DNA of 64,000 bases, from assembly GCF_001436695.1 (NCBI RefSeq), contig NZ_AYZG01000051.1:24211-88210 (forward strand), written 5' to 3'. The DNA comes from Lactobacillus taiwanensis DSM 21401 (GTDB lineage: Bacteria > Bacillota > Bacilli > Lactobacillales > Lactobacillaceae). A program made the translations under genes and the position numbers. The notes under the pieces were generated by a model. The model worked only from the letters and a program-made list of their open reading frames with translations, ran no database searches and was not told the DNA's origin. This document shows, one piece after another, positions 1-8,834 of this stretch (within the stretch, counting starts at the first letter, position 1; every line of letters starts with the position of its first letter).

Positions 1-21
1 TATAAAGTGGAGGACGTATTA

Positions 22-2994
22 ATGAAGAACAAAGATAAATTGATGTATGTATCCGCAGCTGTGCTGGCTGCTGGAACTGTAGCTGGTGTTAAGACCACAA
101 ATGTTAAGGCTGCTGAGGTCAAACAAGTTAATGCTAATAGCAAGCTAGACTTAAATAACGCAACGCAAGAAAAACAAGCTGTTGCTCAAGATAAGACTGC
201 ACAAGGTCAAATTAAGCAAGATACTGCAACTGTTCAAAAGACGCAAGATCAATTAAAACAAGATCAAGCAGCTAAGACTCAAGCAGAATCAGCTAAAACT
301 GAAGTTCAAAATACTTTGCCAGCTAAAGAAAATGCAGTTTCAAACGCTCAAACTAAGTTAGACAATGCTAAACAAGAATTGACTCAAACTGAAGCTCAAA
401 ATAAGGATTTGTACGCTCAATATGATACTACTACTGAAAATGCGGTACATACTGCTCAAGACGCTGAAAAGAAATTAGATCAAAAAGTTAATGATTTAAC
501 TGGTCAAGTTCAAAATGCGCAAAATAAGCAAACTGATTTGCTTGGTCAAAGAACTAACACAGAAAGCGAAATTAAGACCAATACTGAAACATTAAATAAT
601 GTTAATGAGCAATTAAATAAGGCTCAAGCTGATTCAGCTCAAGCTCAAAATCACTTTGATGCAGTACAAAAGGATTATGCACCTATTCAAAATGAATATA
701 ATGCTAAGAAGTCAGCAGCAGAAAAAGCAGCTCAGGATTTAAAGCAAAATGAAACTGATTTGGCTCAAAGTCAAAAGCAATTAGCTGACTTGCAAACTAA
801 GAATGATGATTTAGCTAAGACTGTTAATAATACTCAAGGTCAATTGGACAACGCTAATAAAGATCTAGCTAATATTAAGACTGACATGAACCAAAGTCAA
901 GCTAAGTTAAATGATGTGACTAAGCAAAATAGCGATGTGAATGGCAAGTTAACTAGTGCTATCGCTAAACGTGATCAAGCAAAGAGTGCATTAGATTCAC
1001 AAAGTGAAAACCAAACTAAGATTATTATCACGCCTGAATTCAATAAAGCATTTCACAAGTGGAATGATAATCATGATCCAAATTATGTACAATGGACCCC
1101 TGAAAATGATGCTGAAATGGTTAAAGAATTAGGTGATTTATCAAAGCAAGAACGAGCAATGAATCACTTCGAACATAATGCAAAAGATAAAGAACACAAA
1201 ATTGACATGATGCATTTAACCTATGAAGATCGACTAGAAGCTAATAAATTTGGTATTAATTTAGTCAACCAAATTCGTACACAAATGGGCAAAAAGCCTG
1301 TGAAACTTACAGTAGGATCATTAAAATATGCTAATGACGTATCTAAGTATTATGAAGCAGATCATCCAGCAGATAATTTTGCTAATGGTAATGTTGATGG
1401 AAGCCACCCAGGTCATGATATGAAAGCAATTGATAAAGCATTAGTTGAAAACGGCGTAGAACCTGGCATGGGGGGAGAAGCTGGTTTCTATGGCACCTAT
1501 TATGACAGTGATCTTGATGGTCGTTTTGGATCATTTAGCATTAAAAACATGGATGATTTAAAGCAAAATATATATAATGCTGTCACCAAATGGATGTTTA
1601 ATTATGAACAAGGTGAATGGGAACATGCATCACTTGTTGTAAGTATGGGATTATTGGATAATACAAATTATAAAAATCATAATGAAGAAGACCCAACATA
1701 TTTTGGCTTTGCTATCATGGCAAATGCACCTCATGAAGAATTAGGTGGAATTAGTGGGGATCTTGGAATTAATTTGGAAAGTATTATCGATAATACAATT
1801 CCTGGAAATCCATTATCACACCCAATTGATTATAACAAGTTCAATGTCAAAGATGTAATTCCTACTGATAATTCCGATAGCTCTCAAGCTGGACAAGTTT
1901 ATGCGGCTGCTCAGAATGAAGTAAATACTTTGCAAGGTCAAAAGACTGATTTAGATAATCAAATTAGGTCATTAAATGATCATATTGTTAAATCACAAAC
2001 TAGAGTAAACGATTTAACAAAGACTATTACTGATCTATCTGCTAAATTAGCTAATGCTAAGACTGAACAAGGTACTGTTCAAGGTCAAATTGGTCAAGTG
2101 TCTAAGCATGTTGACGAATTAAAGGCTGCACAACCAGCATTAATTCAAGCAAAAGATAACACTGTTAAAGCTTTAGCTGATTACGAACAAACACATGCTA
2201 CTGTACTTAACGACTACAACAATGCTAAGTCACAATTAGAGCAAGCTAATAATGAGCTTCAATCAGCTACTAAGGCTAAGGATGAAGCTGAGAAAGTTCT
2301 CAACCAAAATAAAGCTAAATTAGCTAAGATCAATCAAGAATTAGACACTGTTAAAGCACAATTAGCTGACTTAACTGCTCAATTATCAGACGCTAAAGCA
2401 TCCCAAGCTACTGCTAAAGCTAACCTAGAAAAAGCACAAGCTGACTACGATAACTACGTAAACACTCATAAAGACTTGATTGATAGTATTGCTAAGTCTG
2501 ATAAAGAATTGGCTGATAAGGAAGAAGCAGTCCGTGTTGCTCAAGGAGATTACGACAAGGCTAGTCAAGAATACGAAGCTGCTAAGAAGGAAGCTGACAA
2601 GTTAGCAAACAAAGTTAAAGACTTAAACCAATCAATTGCTAAGTCACAAGAGACTATTAAGTCATTTAATAACAGAATTGCTTCAAATACTCAAATTATC
2701 GAACACAACAAGCAAGTTCACGCACAAGCTGCTAAATTAGCTGCACGTAAAGCCTTTGACGCTCAAATCAATAAGGCTTTAGACAATGTTGTTTATGGCA
2801 CTAAGACAATTAGCCAACACACTGCTAAGGCAGCTACTGTAAAACCTGCTGTTTCAACTAAGAATACTAAACATGCATTACCACAAACTGGTGCAAACGA
2901 TAAGCTAAGTTTATTTGCAGCACTTGCAGGTTTATCATTAAGTTCAATTGGTTTAGGTTCATTAGTTTTAGATAAGAAGAGAAGACGTAATTAG
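22..2994 (+). CDS. LPXTG-anchored SEC10/PgrA-like surface protein
   Basis: Secreted, wall-anchored protein of 990 residues. Residues 1 to about 33 form a Sec signal peptide ending near VKAAE. Residues about 35-340 and 630-930 are Lys/Gln/Ala-rich coiled coils. Between them, about 395-580, lies a globular CAP-like domain (LTYEDRLEANKFG, later YFGFAIMA), the layout of the SEC10/PgrA surface-exclusion family. LPQTG at about 953-957, a hydrophobic stretch and a KKRRRN tail form a sortase A signal. ATG 22 is chosen over GTG 7 because GGAGG at 9-13 lies 8 nt upstream of it. The family is named after an enterococcal conjugation-exclusion protein; a role in adhesion or aggregation here is inference. 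Confidence 0.88.
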   Translation: MKNKDKLMYVSAAVLAAGTVAGVKTTNVKAAEVKQVNANSKLDLNNATQEKQAVAQDKTAQGQIKQDTATVQKTQDQLKQDQAAKTQAESAKTEVQNTLPAKENAVSNAQTKLDNAKQELTQTEAQNKDLYAQYDTTTENAVHTAQDAEKKLDQKVNDLTGQVQNAQNKQTDLLGQRTNTESEIKTNTETLNNVNEQLNKAQADSAQAQNHFDAVQKDYAPIQNEYNAKKSAAEKAAQDLKQNETDLAQSQKQLADLQTKNDDLAKTVNNTQGQLDNANKDLANIKTDMNQSQAKLNDVTKQNSDVNGKLTSAIAKRDQAKSALDSQSENQTKIIITPEFNKAFHKWNDNHDPNYVQWTPENDAEMVKELGDLSKQERAMNHFEHNAKDKEHKIDMMHLTYEDRLEANKFGINLVNQIRTQMGKKPVKLTVGSLKYANDVSKYYEADHPADNFANGNVDGSHPGHDMKAIDKALVENGVEPGMGGEAGFYGTYYDSDLDGRFGSFSIKNMDDLKQNIYNAVTKWMFNYEQGEWEHASLVVSMGLLDNTNYKNHNEEDPTYFGFAIMANAPHEELGGISGDLGINLESIIDNTIPGNPLSHPIDYNKFNVKDVIPTDNSDSSQAGQVYAAAQNEVNTLQGQKTDLDNQIRSLNDHIVKSQTRVNDLTKTITDLSAKLANAKTEQGTVQGQIGQVSKHVDELKAAQPALIQAKDNTVKALADYEQTHATVLNDYNNAKSQLEQANNELQSATKAKDEAEKVLNQNKAKLAKINQELDTVKAQLADLTAQLSDAKASQATAKANLEKAQADYDNYVNTHKDLIDSIAKSDKELADKEEAVRVAQGDYDKASQEYEAAKKEADKLANKVKDLNQSIAKSQETIKSFNNRIASNTQIIEHNKQVHAQAAKLAARKAFDAQINKALDNVVYGTKTISQHTAKAATVKPAVSTKNTKHALPQTGANDKLSLFAALAGLSLSSIGLGSLVLDKKRRRN

Positions 2995-2995
2995 T

Positions 2996-3223
2996 ATGTA
3001 TGATTGTTTTAGAAATGCTCGAACAAAGAAAGGTAAGTTCTTCGCATTTGTTTGGTGCACATTTAAGTTGTTGTGCTACATTGCTTTTTGGTTAGTTGCT
3101 GGTTTATTCGTTATGATTTGTGGAATTCTTTTTGATGATTCTGGCTCTGAATTTAAACCAAAAAAGGAAAAGGTAAAAACAGTCATAAGATATGTACCGA
3201 TTAAACGCGATGATCGTTGGTAA
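2996..3223 (+). CDS. small membrane protein
   Basis: 75-residue protein that I do not recognise. It has a basic N-terminus (RNARTKKGK), one or two hydrophobic segments at about residues 16-46, and a lysine-rich cytoplasmic tail (KPKKEKVKTVIRY). It starts 1 nt after the stop of the surface-protein gene with only a weak A/G-rich ribosome site inside the upstream gene, so translation is probably coupled. A role linked to the surface protein is a guess from position. Confidence 0.6.
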   Translation: MYDCFRNARTKKGKFFAFVWCTFKLLCYIAFWLVAGLFVMICGILFDDSGSEFKPKKEKVKTVIRYVPIKRDDRW

Positions 3224-3268
3224 GCAATCAAACTATTTCTTTTCTTATAAGAGAGGTCATTAAATAAT

Positions 3269-3955
3269 ATGAGTAAAAGATTTTATGCAACTGTTGACGT
3301 AAATACAGGTGAAACCAATATATATTCTGGTGATTGGAATACTGAAGTAAAATCTAAAATTCAAGGGAAAACTAGTCTTATTTATAAGGGCTTTAATACA
3401 GAAAATGAAGCCGAAGACTTTATTAATCAAGGCTATGTTGAAAAGAACGACATTGATCCAAACGATAACGAAGCAGTTAATAAGGAAATAGAAAACCGTA
3501 TTTCTTCCTTAACTGATGATGAAGCTATTATTGCAACAGATGGTAGTTACATGGAAGATATCAATAAAAATATCGCTGGCGCTGGCTGGATTGAGATTTC
3601 TAAGGATCATAAAGAACCTAAAAATGATACTTGTGATCCTAAGGGGATGAGAAATGTTGCAGGTGAAATTAAAGCTATTGAAGAGGGGATCAAGTGGGCA
3701 CGCAGTAAAGGCTTTAAACGTTTAGACATCTACTTTGATTATGCAGGTCTAGTTGGCTGGGCTTATGGCTACAACATTGATGATTCCAAAGCTGTTGAGA
3801 AAAAAGACGTTAAGACGAGCTATTATAATCTAATTAAAGAAACAAGTAAGTATATGAAACTTGTCTTTCATAAAGTATCTGCTCATACTAACGTTAAATA
3901 TAACGAAGAGGCAGACCACTTAGCAAAAGATGCTGTAGAAAACTATGGCAAATAG
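3269..3955 (+). CDS. ribonuclease H with N-terminal viroplasmin domain
   Basis: Cleaves RNA in RNA-DNA hybrids in the cytoplasm (family knowledge). Residues about 3-50 match the caulimovirus viroplasmin-like RNA/DNA-hybrid-binding domain (FYATVDVNTG, FNTENEAEDFI). The RNase HI fold follows: D91 (IATDGSY), E133 (AGEIKAIEEG), D157 (IYFDYAG), H206 and D216 (EEADHLAKDA) give a complete acidic catalytic set. GAGAGG at 3251-3256 precedes the ATG by 12 nt. The gene is followed by a strong terminator. The 228-residue length is normal for this two-domain form. Confidence 0.9.
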   Translation: MSKRFYATVDVNTGETNIYSGDWNTEVKSKIQGKTSLIYKGFNTENEAEDFINQGYVEKNDIDPNDNEAVNKEIENRISSLTDDEAIIATDGSYMEDINKNIAGAGWIEISKDHKEPKNDTCDPKGMRNVAGEIKAIEEGIKWARSKGFKRLDIYFDYAGLVGWAYGYNIDDSKAVEKKDVKTSYYNLIKETSKYMKLVFHKVSAHTNVKYNEEADHLAKDAVENYGK

Positions 3956-4017
3956 TATTAAATAACTAATCTATTAAATAACTTTTTATTTTCATTAATA
4001 TTTATATTCTTCACAAA

Positions 4018-4061
4018 AGAGAACATACACTCCAAGACTTGAGTGATATGTTCTCTTTTTA
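4018..4061 (+). terminator. rho-independent terminator after the RNase H gene
   Basis: An AGAGAACATA-C-ACTC arm pairs with GAGTGATATGTTCTCT (one bulge) around an 8-nt loop and is followed by a T run. Confidence 0.85.
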
Positions 4062-4204
4062 CATATAACGAAAAATTCTGTTGATAAAATGATGTAAATA
4101 TATCTTGGTAATAAGACTTATTATAGAGACTAATATTGCCGCAAGGCTTTTTGAGTATAAAGAAGATCTATGGTAGTAGATATAAATTTAATATACTTAC
4201 CTAG

Positions 4205-4590
4205 ATAATTGGATTAGCGCTCGGAGCTTTATTTGGCGTTTTAAGAACTTCTAAGAGTCGACTTGTGAAAATGATATTTAGACTATATTTAGAGTTTTTC
4301 CGAATAATGTAATGAAGAATGGTCGTGCTGCCGCTTTAGCAGACGATAATTCATACTTGTATGCTTGGGCAAAGAACAATCCTAAGTATACTGTTGGAAT
4401 TAAGCATTTAGGTCCCAATTCATACATCGCTCCTGCAGTTAAGAAGGGTAACAAGTCACTTCTCGATTGGACTAATAAGCACATCAATAAACTTAATAAG
4501 GATGGATTCTTTGTAAATGACTACAACCAAGAATTGAAGCCTTACTTTGGTGATGATGTTAAGCCATCTGATATTATTATGAATAAATAA
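4205..4590 (+). pseudogene. remnant of polar amino-acid (glutamine-type) ABC transporter: permease piece fused to binding-protein C-terminus
   Basis: Positions 4208-4312 encode IGLALGALFGVLRTSKSR and then LYLEFFR, the hallmark N-terminal region of GlnP-type permeases, ending in a stop. It runs directly into a second frame (4312-4590, starting MKNGRAAALADDNSYLYAW and ending PYFGDDVKPSDIIMNK) that is the last third of a periplasmic-binding-protein type 2 amino-acid receptor. A deletion therefore removed the rest of the permease and the receptor's N-terminal two thirds. There is a stop just upstream at 4202-4204 and no ribosome site. Positions 4062-4204 hold nothing else that I recognise. It is non-functional by all visible signs. 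Confidence 0.75.
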
Positions 4591-4599
4591 ATTGATTTT

Positions 4600-4639
4600 A
4601 AAGCAACAGAAGTTTAATTGATCTTCTGTTGCTTTTTTT
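4600..4639 (+). terminator. rho-independent terminator
   Basis: AAAGCAACAGAAG pairs perfectly with CTTCTGTTGCTTT around a 10-nt loop and is followed by T residues. It closes the decayed ABC transporter locus. Confidence 0.9.
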
Positions 4640-4704
4640 GTTAAAAATATTTTCAAGTAAGTTTTAAGCTATCTATGCTAAAATTTTTAATAAGAGGTGA
4701 GAGT

Positions 4705-5388
4705 GTGTTAGAAGAAAGACTAGCTCAAATTGGTAAAATGGTAGATCCTGAAAGCCGATTGGCTGATATTGGTACCGATCATGCATATTTGCCAATTGCA
4801 TTAGTAAAAGAAGGAAAAATAGATTTTGCGATTGCAAGCGACGTTGCTGCAGGTCCTTTGAATAATGCAAAACAAGATATTGAACAAGCAGGTTTAGAAG
4901 AGAAAATTGAAACAAGATTAGGATCAGGCTTAGAGACTTTAAAGGCTGAAGATCGAATTGATACCGTAGTAATTGCAGGAATGGGCGGAAAGCTGATGAC
5001 TAATCTTTTAGAAACGGCTTATCAAGAAGGTAAAAAGTATCCAACCTTAATTTTGGAAGCTAATATTGGCGAACCATTAGTAAGAAAGTGGTTGATGGAT
5101 CATCAATATGAAATTGTAGCTGAGCAAATTATTGAGGTGGCTGGCCATATTTATGAAATAATTAAGGCAGAAATTAAGAGAGATAAGCTTGATTTATCTG
5201 AGCAGGAATTAGCCTTTGGTCCATTTTTATTAAAAGAAAAGAATTCTATTTTTATTAAGAAATGGACTAATCAACTTAGATACTATAAAAATTTAAAGGC
5301 TAATTTAAATAAGGCTAAAAATAAAGATCAAGAAAAGATTGATAAGATAAATGCCTTAATTGAAATGATTGAGGAAGTATTAAAATGA
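4705..5388 (+). CDS. trmK: tRNA (adenine(22)-N1)-methyltransferase TrmK
   Basis: SAM-dependent enzyme that methylates N1 of A22 in tRNA (family knowledge). The SAM-binding motif I reads RLADIGTDHAYLPI at about residues 18-31. VVIAGMGGKLM is the conserved second signature of the TrmK/YqfN family, and a basic helical C-terminal domain follows. GTG 4705 is preferred because AGAGGTGAG (4693-4701) sits just upstream and a -10-like TATGCT lies near 4675; the in-frame ATG 4675 would add 10 residues that the family lacks. The stop overlaps the next start by 4 nt (ATGA), the classic trmK-Nif3 pairing. Confidence 0.88.
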   Translation: MLEERLAQIGKMVDPESRLADIGTDHAYLPIALVKEGKIDFAIASDVAAGPLNNAKQDIEQAGLEEKIETRLGSGLETLKAEDRIDTVVIAGMGGKLMTNLLETAYQEGKKYPTLILEANIGEPLVRKWLMDHQYEIVAEQIIEVAGHIYEIIKAEIKRDKLDLSEQELAFGPFLLKEKNSIFIKKWTNQLRYYKNLKANLNKAKNKDQEKIDKINALIEMIEEVLK

Positions 5389-6182
5389 CGAAAGTAGCAG
5401 ATATTGTAAAACGCTTAAGAGAAGATTTTCCAGAAGAGATTGCTTCTGAAGGCGATCCTGTAGGGATGCAAATTGGCTCAATGGATGCAGATGTTACAAA
5501 AGTAATGACAACTTTGGATGTACGTCCACAAGTAGTTGATGAAGCGATTGAGAATGGCGTTGATTTAATCATTAGTCACCACCCCGTAATGTTTAGACCA
5601 GCCAAAAATCTTGATTTTGCGGATCCGCAAAATGCAATGTATGGCAAATTAATTGCTAACGGTGTTACTGTGTATTCAATTCACACTAATTCTGATAAAG
5701 CTCAAAATGGCTCAGCTGATTGGCAAGCAGAAGAATTAGAGTTAAGAGATCTTGAACCCTTTGCTTTAGATGCTGATGGAATCGCAATTGGTCGAAAAGG
5801 AAAATTACCTAAATCAATGACTGCCAAAGAATTTGCTTACTATGTAAAAGATAAAATGCAAATCCCAATGGCAAGATTAATTACTGCTGATAATGACAAA
5901 ATGATTTCTACGGTAGCATTTATTTGTGGTGATGGTGGAAAATTTTGGCGCCAGGCCTTGGTAGATGGTGTCGATGCATTTATTACTGGTGATATATATT
6001 ATCACGTTGGGCATGATATGATCTCTGCAGGTTTAACAGTAGTTGATCCAGGTCACTATACTGAGAAGCTCTTTAAATATAAAGTAGGTGAGCGTCTTGA
6101 AAAGTGGAATAAGGACTATAATTGGAATGTGCCTGTAGTAATATCAGAAGTATCTACTAATCCATTTCAAGATTTATTTTAG
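5385..6182 (+). CDS. Nif3-like dinuclear metal centre protein (YqfO family)
   Basis: 265 residues of the NIF3/DUF34 family, which forms toroidal hexamers with a dinuclear metal site; the substrate is unsettled (some members act like GTP cyclohydrolase I or bind nucleotides). Metal ligands are visible in IISHHPVMF (H65, H66), HTNSD at about 104 and VVDPGHYTEK near the C-terminus. This is the short form, without the PII-like insert found in B. subtilis YqfO. Translation is coupled to trmK by a 4-nt overlap, and pepT follows 11 nt later. Confidence 0.88.
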   Translation: MTKVADIVKRLREDFPEEIASEGDPVGMQIGSMDADVTKVMTTLDVRPQVVDEAIENGVDLIISHHPVMFRPAKNLDFADPQNAMYGKLIANGVTVYSIHTNSDKAQNGSADWQAEELELRDLEPFALDADGIAIGRKGKLPKSMTAKEFAYYVKDKMQIPMARLITADNDKMISTVAFICGDGGKFWRQALVDGVDAFITGDIYYHVGHDMISAGLTVVDPGHYTEKLFKYKVGERLEKWNKDYNWNVPVVISEVSTNPFQDLF

Positions 6183-6193
6183 GGGAGATTAAA

Positions 6194-7441
6194 ATGACAG
6201 AATATCCAACTTTATTACCAAGATTTTTAAAATACGTTAAGGTAAATTCAAGATCTGATGAACATTCAGACCGTTTTCCATCAACTGAAAGAGAAGAGAA
6301 CTTTCAAAAAAATGTAATTATGAAGGATCTAGAAGAATTGGGTCTTAAAGATGTTCACTATAATCAAAAGAGTGGTTGCGTCATTGCGACTATTCCTTCA
6401 AATATTGATTATGAAGTGCCAACGTTTGGACTGCTAGCTCACTGTGATACAGCAGATTTTAATTCGGTTGACGTAAAGCCTCAAATTACAGAAAATTATG
6501 ATGGTAAGTCTAAGATTCAATTGGGTAATAGTGAATTTTACTTAGATCCTGAAGTTTTTCCACATTTAAAGAATTATAAAGGTCAAACTATAATTTCTGC
6601 ATCAGGTGATACATTGCTTGGCGGAGATGACAAGTGTGGTATTTCCGAATTAATGACTTTTGCCGAGTATTTAATGGAGCATCCTGAAGAAAAGCACGGT
6701 GAAATCAAGTTAGCCTTTACTCCAGACGAAGAAATCGGAACAGGAGCAGAGCATTTTGATGTTGAAGAATTTGGAGCAGATTTTGCTTACACAGTAGATG
6801 GAGAAGCACCAGGTAAACTTGACTGGGGAACTTTTTCTGCAGCTCAATTTGGTTTAGACATTCAAGGTGTTAATGTTCACCCAGCGGTCGCTAAAGGACA
6901 AATGATTAACGCAATTCAAGTAGGAATTGATTTTCATAATCAATTGCCTGAACATGATCGTCCAGAACATACTGACGGACGTGAAGGATTCTTTCATTTA
7001 ATGAATTTTGACGGAACTGTAGATTCCGCTCATATGGACTACATTATTCGTGATTTTGAACGTGATGGTCTTGAGAGAAGAAAGAATCTAGTTAAAGATA
7101 TCGTTAAGAAAATGAATGACGAATTTTGCACTGAGAGAATTAAGCTAAAGATGTGGGATCAATACTACAACATGGCTGATGAACTAGAAAAGCACATGGA
7201 GATTGTTGACCTAGCACGGGATGCATATAAAGCTGAAGGGCTTACTGTTAATGAAGATCCAGTTCGTGGTGGTACAGATGGCTCACAATTGACTTATATG
7301 GGCTTACCTTGTCCAAATCTTTTTGCTGGTGAAGAAAATATGCACGGAAGATATGAATATACGGTCCTCGAAAGCATGTGGAAAGCTGTGGATGTTTTAC
7401 GTAAGATTAATCAATTGAATGTTGAAAGAAACAAGAAATAA
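6194..7441 (+). CDS. pepT: peptidase T (tripeptide aminopeptidase)
   Basis: Cytoplasmic zinc aminopeptidase that removes the N-terminal residue of tripeptides (M20B family). Visible ligands are H83 and D85 (LAHCDTADF), D145 (GGDDKCGI), E179/E180 (FTPDEEIGTGA), D202 (YTVDGE) and a C-terminal His in ENMHGRYE. The 415-residue length is standard. GGGGAG at about 6183 gives a good ribosome site. It is probably co-transcribed with trmK and the Nif3 gene. In lactobacilli it completes peptide use after oligopeptide import. Confidence 0.95.
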   Translation: MTEYPTLLPRFLKYVKVNSRSDEHSDRFPSTEREENFQKNVIMKDLEELGLKDVHYNQKSGCVIATIPSNIDYEVPTFGLLAHCDTADFNSVDVKPQITENYDGKSKIQLGNSEFYLDPEVFPHLKNYKGQTIISASGDTLLGGDDKCGISELMTFAEYLMEHPEEKHGEIKLAFTPDEEIGTGAEHFDVEEFGADFAYTVDGEAPGKLDWGTFSAAQFGLDIQGVNVHPAVAKGQMINAIQVGIDFHNQLPEHDRPEHTDGREGFFHLMNFDGTVDSAHMDYIIRDFERDGLERRKNLVKDIVKKMNDEFCTERIKLKMWDQYYNMADELEKHMEIVDLARDAYKAEGLTVNEDPVRGGTDGSQLTYMGLPCPNLFAGEENMHGRYEYTVLESMWKAVDVLRKINQLNVERNKK

Positions 7442-7586
7442 ATAGTTGGTGAAACATTTTTTAACTATTTTTGATTAAATTTAATGATTTCTGGTTTTCT
7501 TTGAGGACAATTGAATGCTTTTATATCAATATTATTAAATTAATTAAAAATTAAAAATTGTTTTGCACTGATATTATTAATTTGCT

Positions 7587-7637
7587 AAATAGTAGATGAA
7601 ATACTTGATGCTTTAGTATTTCATCTACTATTTTTTT
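7587..7637 (+). terminator. strong terminator-like hairpin in the pepT/GntR gap
   Basis: AAATAGTAGATGAAATACT pairs with its exact complement around a 9-nt loop and is followed by T7. It lies about 145 nt after pepT. A weaker hairpin (AATAGTT/AACTATT, 7441-7472) with a T run directly follows the pepT stop. I see nothing else coding in 7442-7754. Confidence 0.8.
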
Positions 7638-7678
7638 ATTAAAAAATCCAATTTAAAAATTGTGAAACATAATAAGCA

Positions 7679-7736
7679 TTTGCATTTGAAAATATATATT
7701 GGTATTATATTAGTGTTATAGATAAATCATACACTA
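7679..7736 (+). promoter_or_regulatory. promoter and inverted-repeat operator of the GntR-ABC operon
   Basis: TTTGCA (7679-7684) and TATTAT (7703-7708), 18 bp apart, make a plausible promoter. Directly downstream, TAGTGT (7711-7716) and ACACTA (7731-7736) form an inverted repeat, read as AGTGTT-N12-TACACT. B. subtilis YtrA, a related GntR repressor, is reported to use AGTGTA-N13-TACACT, so autorepression by the next gene product is likely (inference). Confidence 0.65.
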
Positions 7737-7754
7737 GTAAAGAGGGTGTAAAGA

Positions 7755-8123
7755 GTGCAATTTCAAGATAATATTCCAATCTATGTACAAATTGAAAAGT
7801 ATCTTTATCGACAAATTGCCTTAGGAAAAATAAAACCAGGAGAAAAAGTCCCTTCAGTGCGTCAATTAGCAGTTGACCTAACTGTTAATGTAAACACGGT
7901 TCAACGAGCTTTGAATCAGATGAATACAGAGGGAATTCTTGAGGTTAGACGCGGGCTAGGATCATTTGTTACTACAGATACAGAATTAATTTTACAAAAG
8001 CGTAGGGAGTTAATTAAAGACACAATGAGCGAATTTTTAGAAAGTACCGCGCAATTGGGTCTTACGCCTGAAAAAACGCTTGAAGAGCTTAAAAAGTTCA
8101 TTGAAGAGGAGAAGGGGGATTAA
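7755..8123 (+). CDS. GntR family regulator, YtrA subfamily
   Basis: 122-residue repressor. It has an N-terminal winged helix (IPIYVQIEKYLYRQIALG, then KVPSVRQLAVDLTVNVNTV) and only a short C-terminal helical dimerisation tail of about 45 residues, the hallmark of the YtrA subfamily, which usually controls ABC transporters. It starts at GTG 7755 with AGAGGGTG upstream. It heads an operon with an ATPase (1-nt gap) and two membrane proteins and has a matching palindrome in its promoter. Confidence 0.9.
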   Translation: MQFQDNIPIYVQIEKYLYRQIALGKIKPGEKVPSVRQLAVDLTVNVNTVQRALNQMNTEGILEVRRGLGSFVTTDTELILQKRRELIKDTMSEFLESTAQLGLTPEKTLEELKKFIEEEKGD

Positions 8124-8124
8124 A

Positions 8125-8832
8125 ATGAATAAGCTACTTGAAGTAAAAGGATTGACGTACAAAAAGAATTTAAGAACTATTCTTAAAGATGTAAATTTAG
8201 ATGTTGAATCTGGTAAGATTATTGCTCTTCTTGGTGAAAATGGTGCAGGTAAGACGACATTAATGAGAATAATCGTGGCTATTGCCAAGCATTATCAAGG
8301 AAAAGTGCTTCTTAATGGTGATGGAAGTGAAGTTTACCGTAAGGCCAATATTGCAATGACTGACAATTTAAAAGGATTAAGCGATTCGACAAAAGTTGGA
8401 GAAATAGAAGAATTTTATCAAAAATTGTTTGTTGATTTTGATAGTAGTAAGTTTGAACAATTACGTTCTTTTATGAAGCTAAGTAATGATATGAAATTGG
8501 GACAACTTTCTCGCGGAATGCGTGAAAAGTTAGAAATTGCTTTAACATTGAGCCGAGAAGCTAAGCTATATTTACTTGATGAGCCTTTCTCTGGAATTGA
8601 CCCAATGTCAAGAAAAAGGATTATTAATTCCATTTTGCTTTGGAAAAGTGCTGATAGCACAATTATTATTTCTGATCACTTTGTAAATGAAATTACGACG
8701 ATCTTGGATGAAGTAGTAACTGTTAAAGATAAAAAGATCGCTAGTCATCTATCAGCAGATGATATTAGAGCAAAAGGACATAGCATTGAAGAATACTATG
8801 AAAGTTTATATGCAGATGAAGGAGCTGAATAA
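8125..8832 (+). CDS. ABC transporter ATP-binding protein
   Basis: 235-residue ATPase. Walker A is GENGAGKTT (about residues 36-44), the ABC signature is the variant LSRGMREK, and Walker B is LYLLDEPFSGID with a following ISDH switch histidine. ATG 8125 is used because GGAGAAGGGGG lies 5-10 nt upstream; an in-frame ATG at 8080 would overlap the regulator by 44 nt. It presumably drives the two membrane proteins downstream. YtrA-linked systems of this kind often respond to cell-envelope stress (family knowledge); no substrate can be read from the sequence. Confidence 0.92.
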   Translation: MNKLLEVKGLTYKKNLRTILKDVNLDVESGKIIALLGENGAGKTTLMRIIVAIAKHYQGKVLLNGDGSEVYRKANIAMTDNLKGLSDSTKVGEIEEFYQKLFVDFDSSKFEQLRSFMKLSNDMKLGQLSRGMREKLEIALTLSREAKLYLLDEPFSGIDPMSRKRIINSILLWKSADSTIIISDHFVNEITTILDEVVTVKDKKIASHLSADDIRAKGHSIEEYYESLYADEGAE

Positions 8833-8834
8833 AA

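Noticed and set aside
7587-7637. Hairpin in the pepT/GntR gap as a riboswitch or small RNA
   Set aside because: It is a simple perfect stem with a T run; no conserved aptamer-like sequence or good promoter lies ahead of it.
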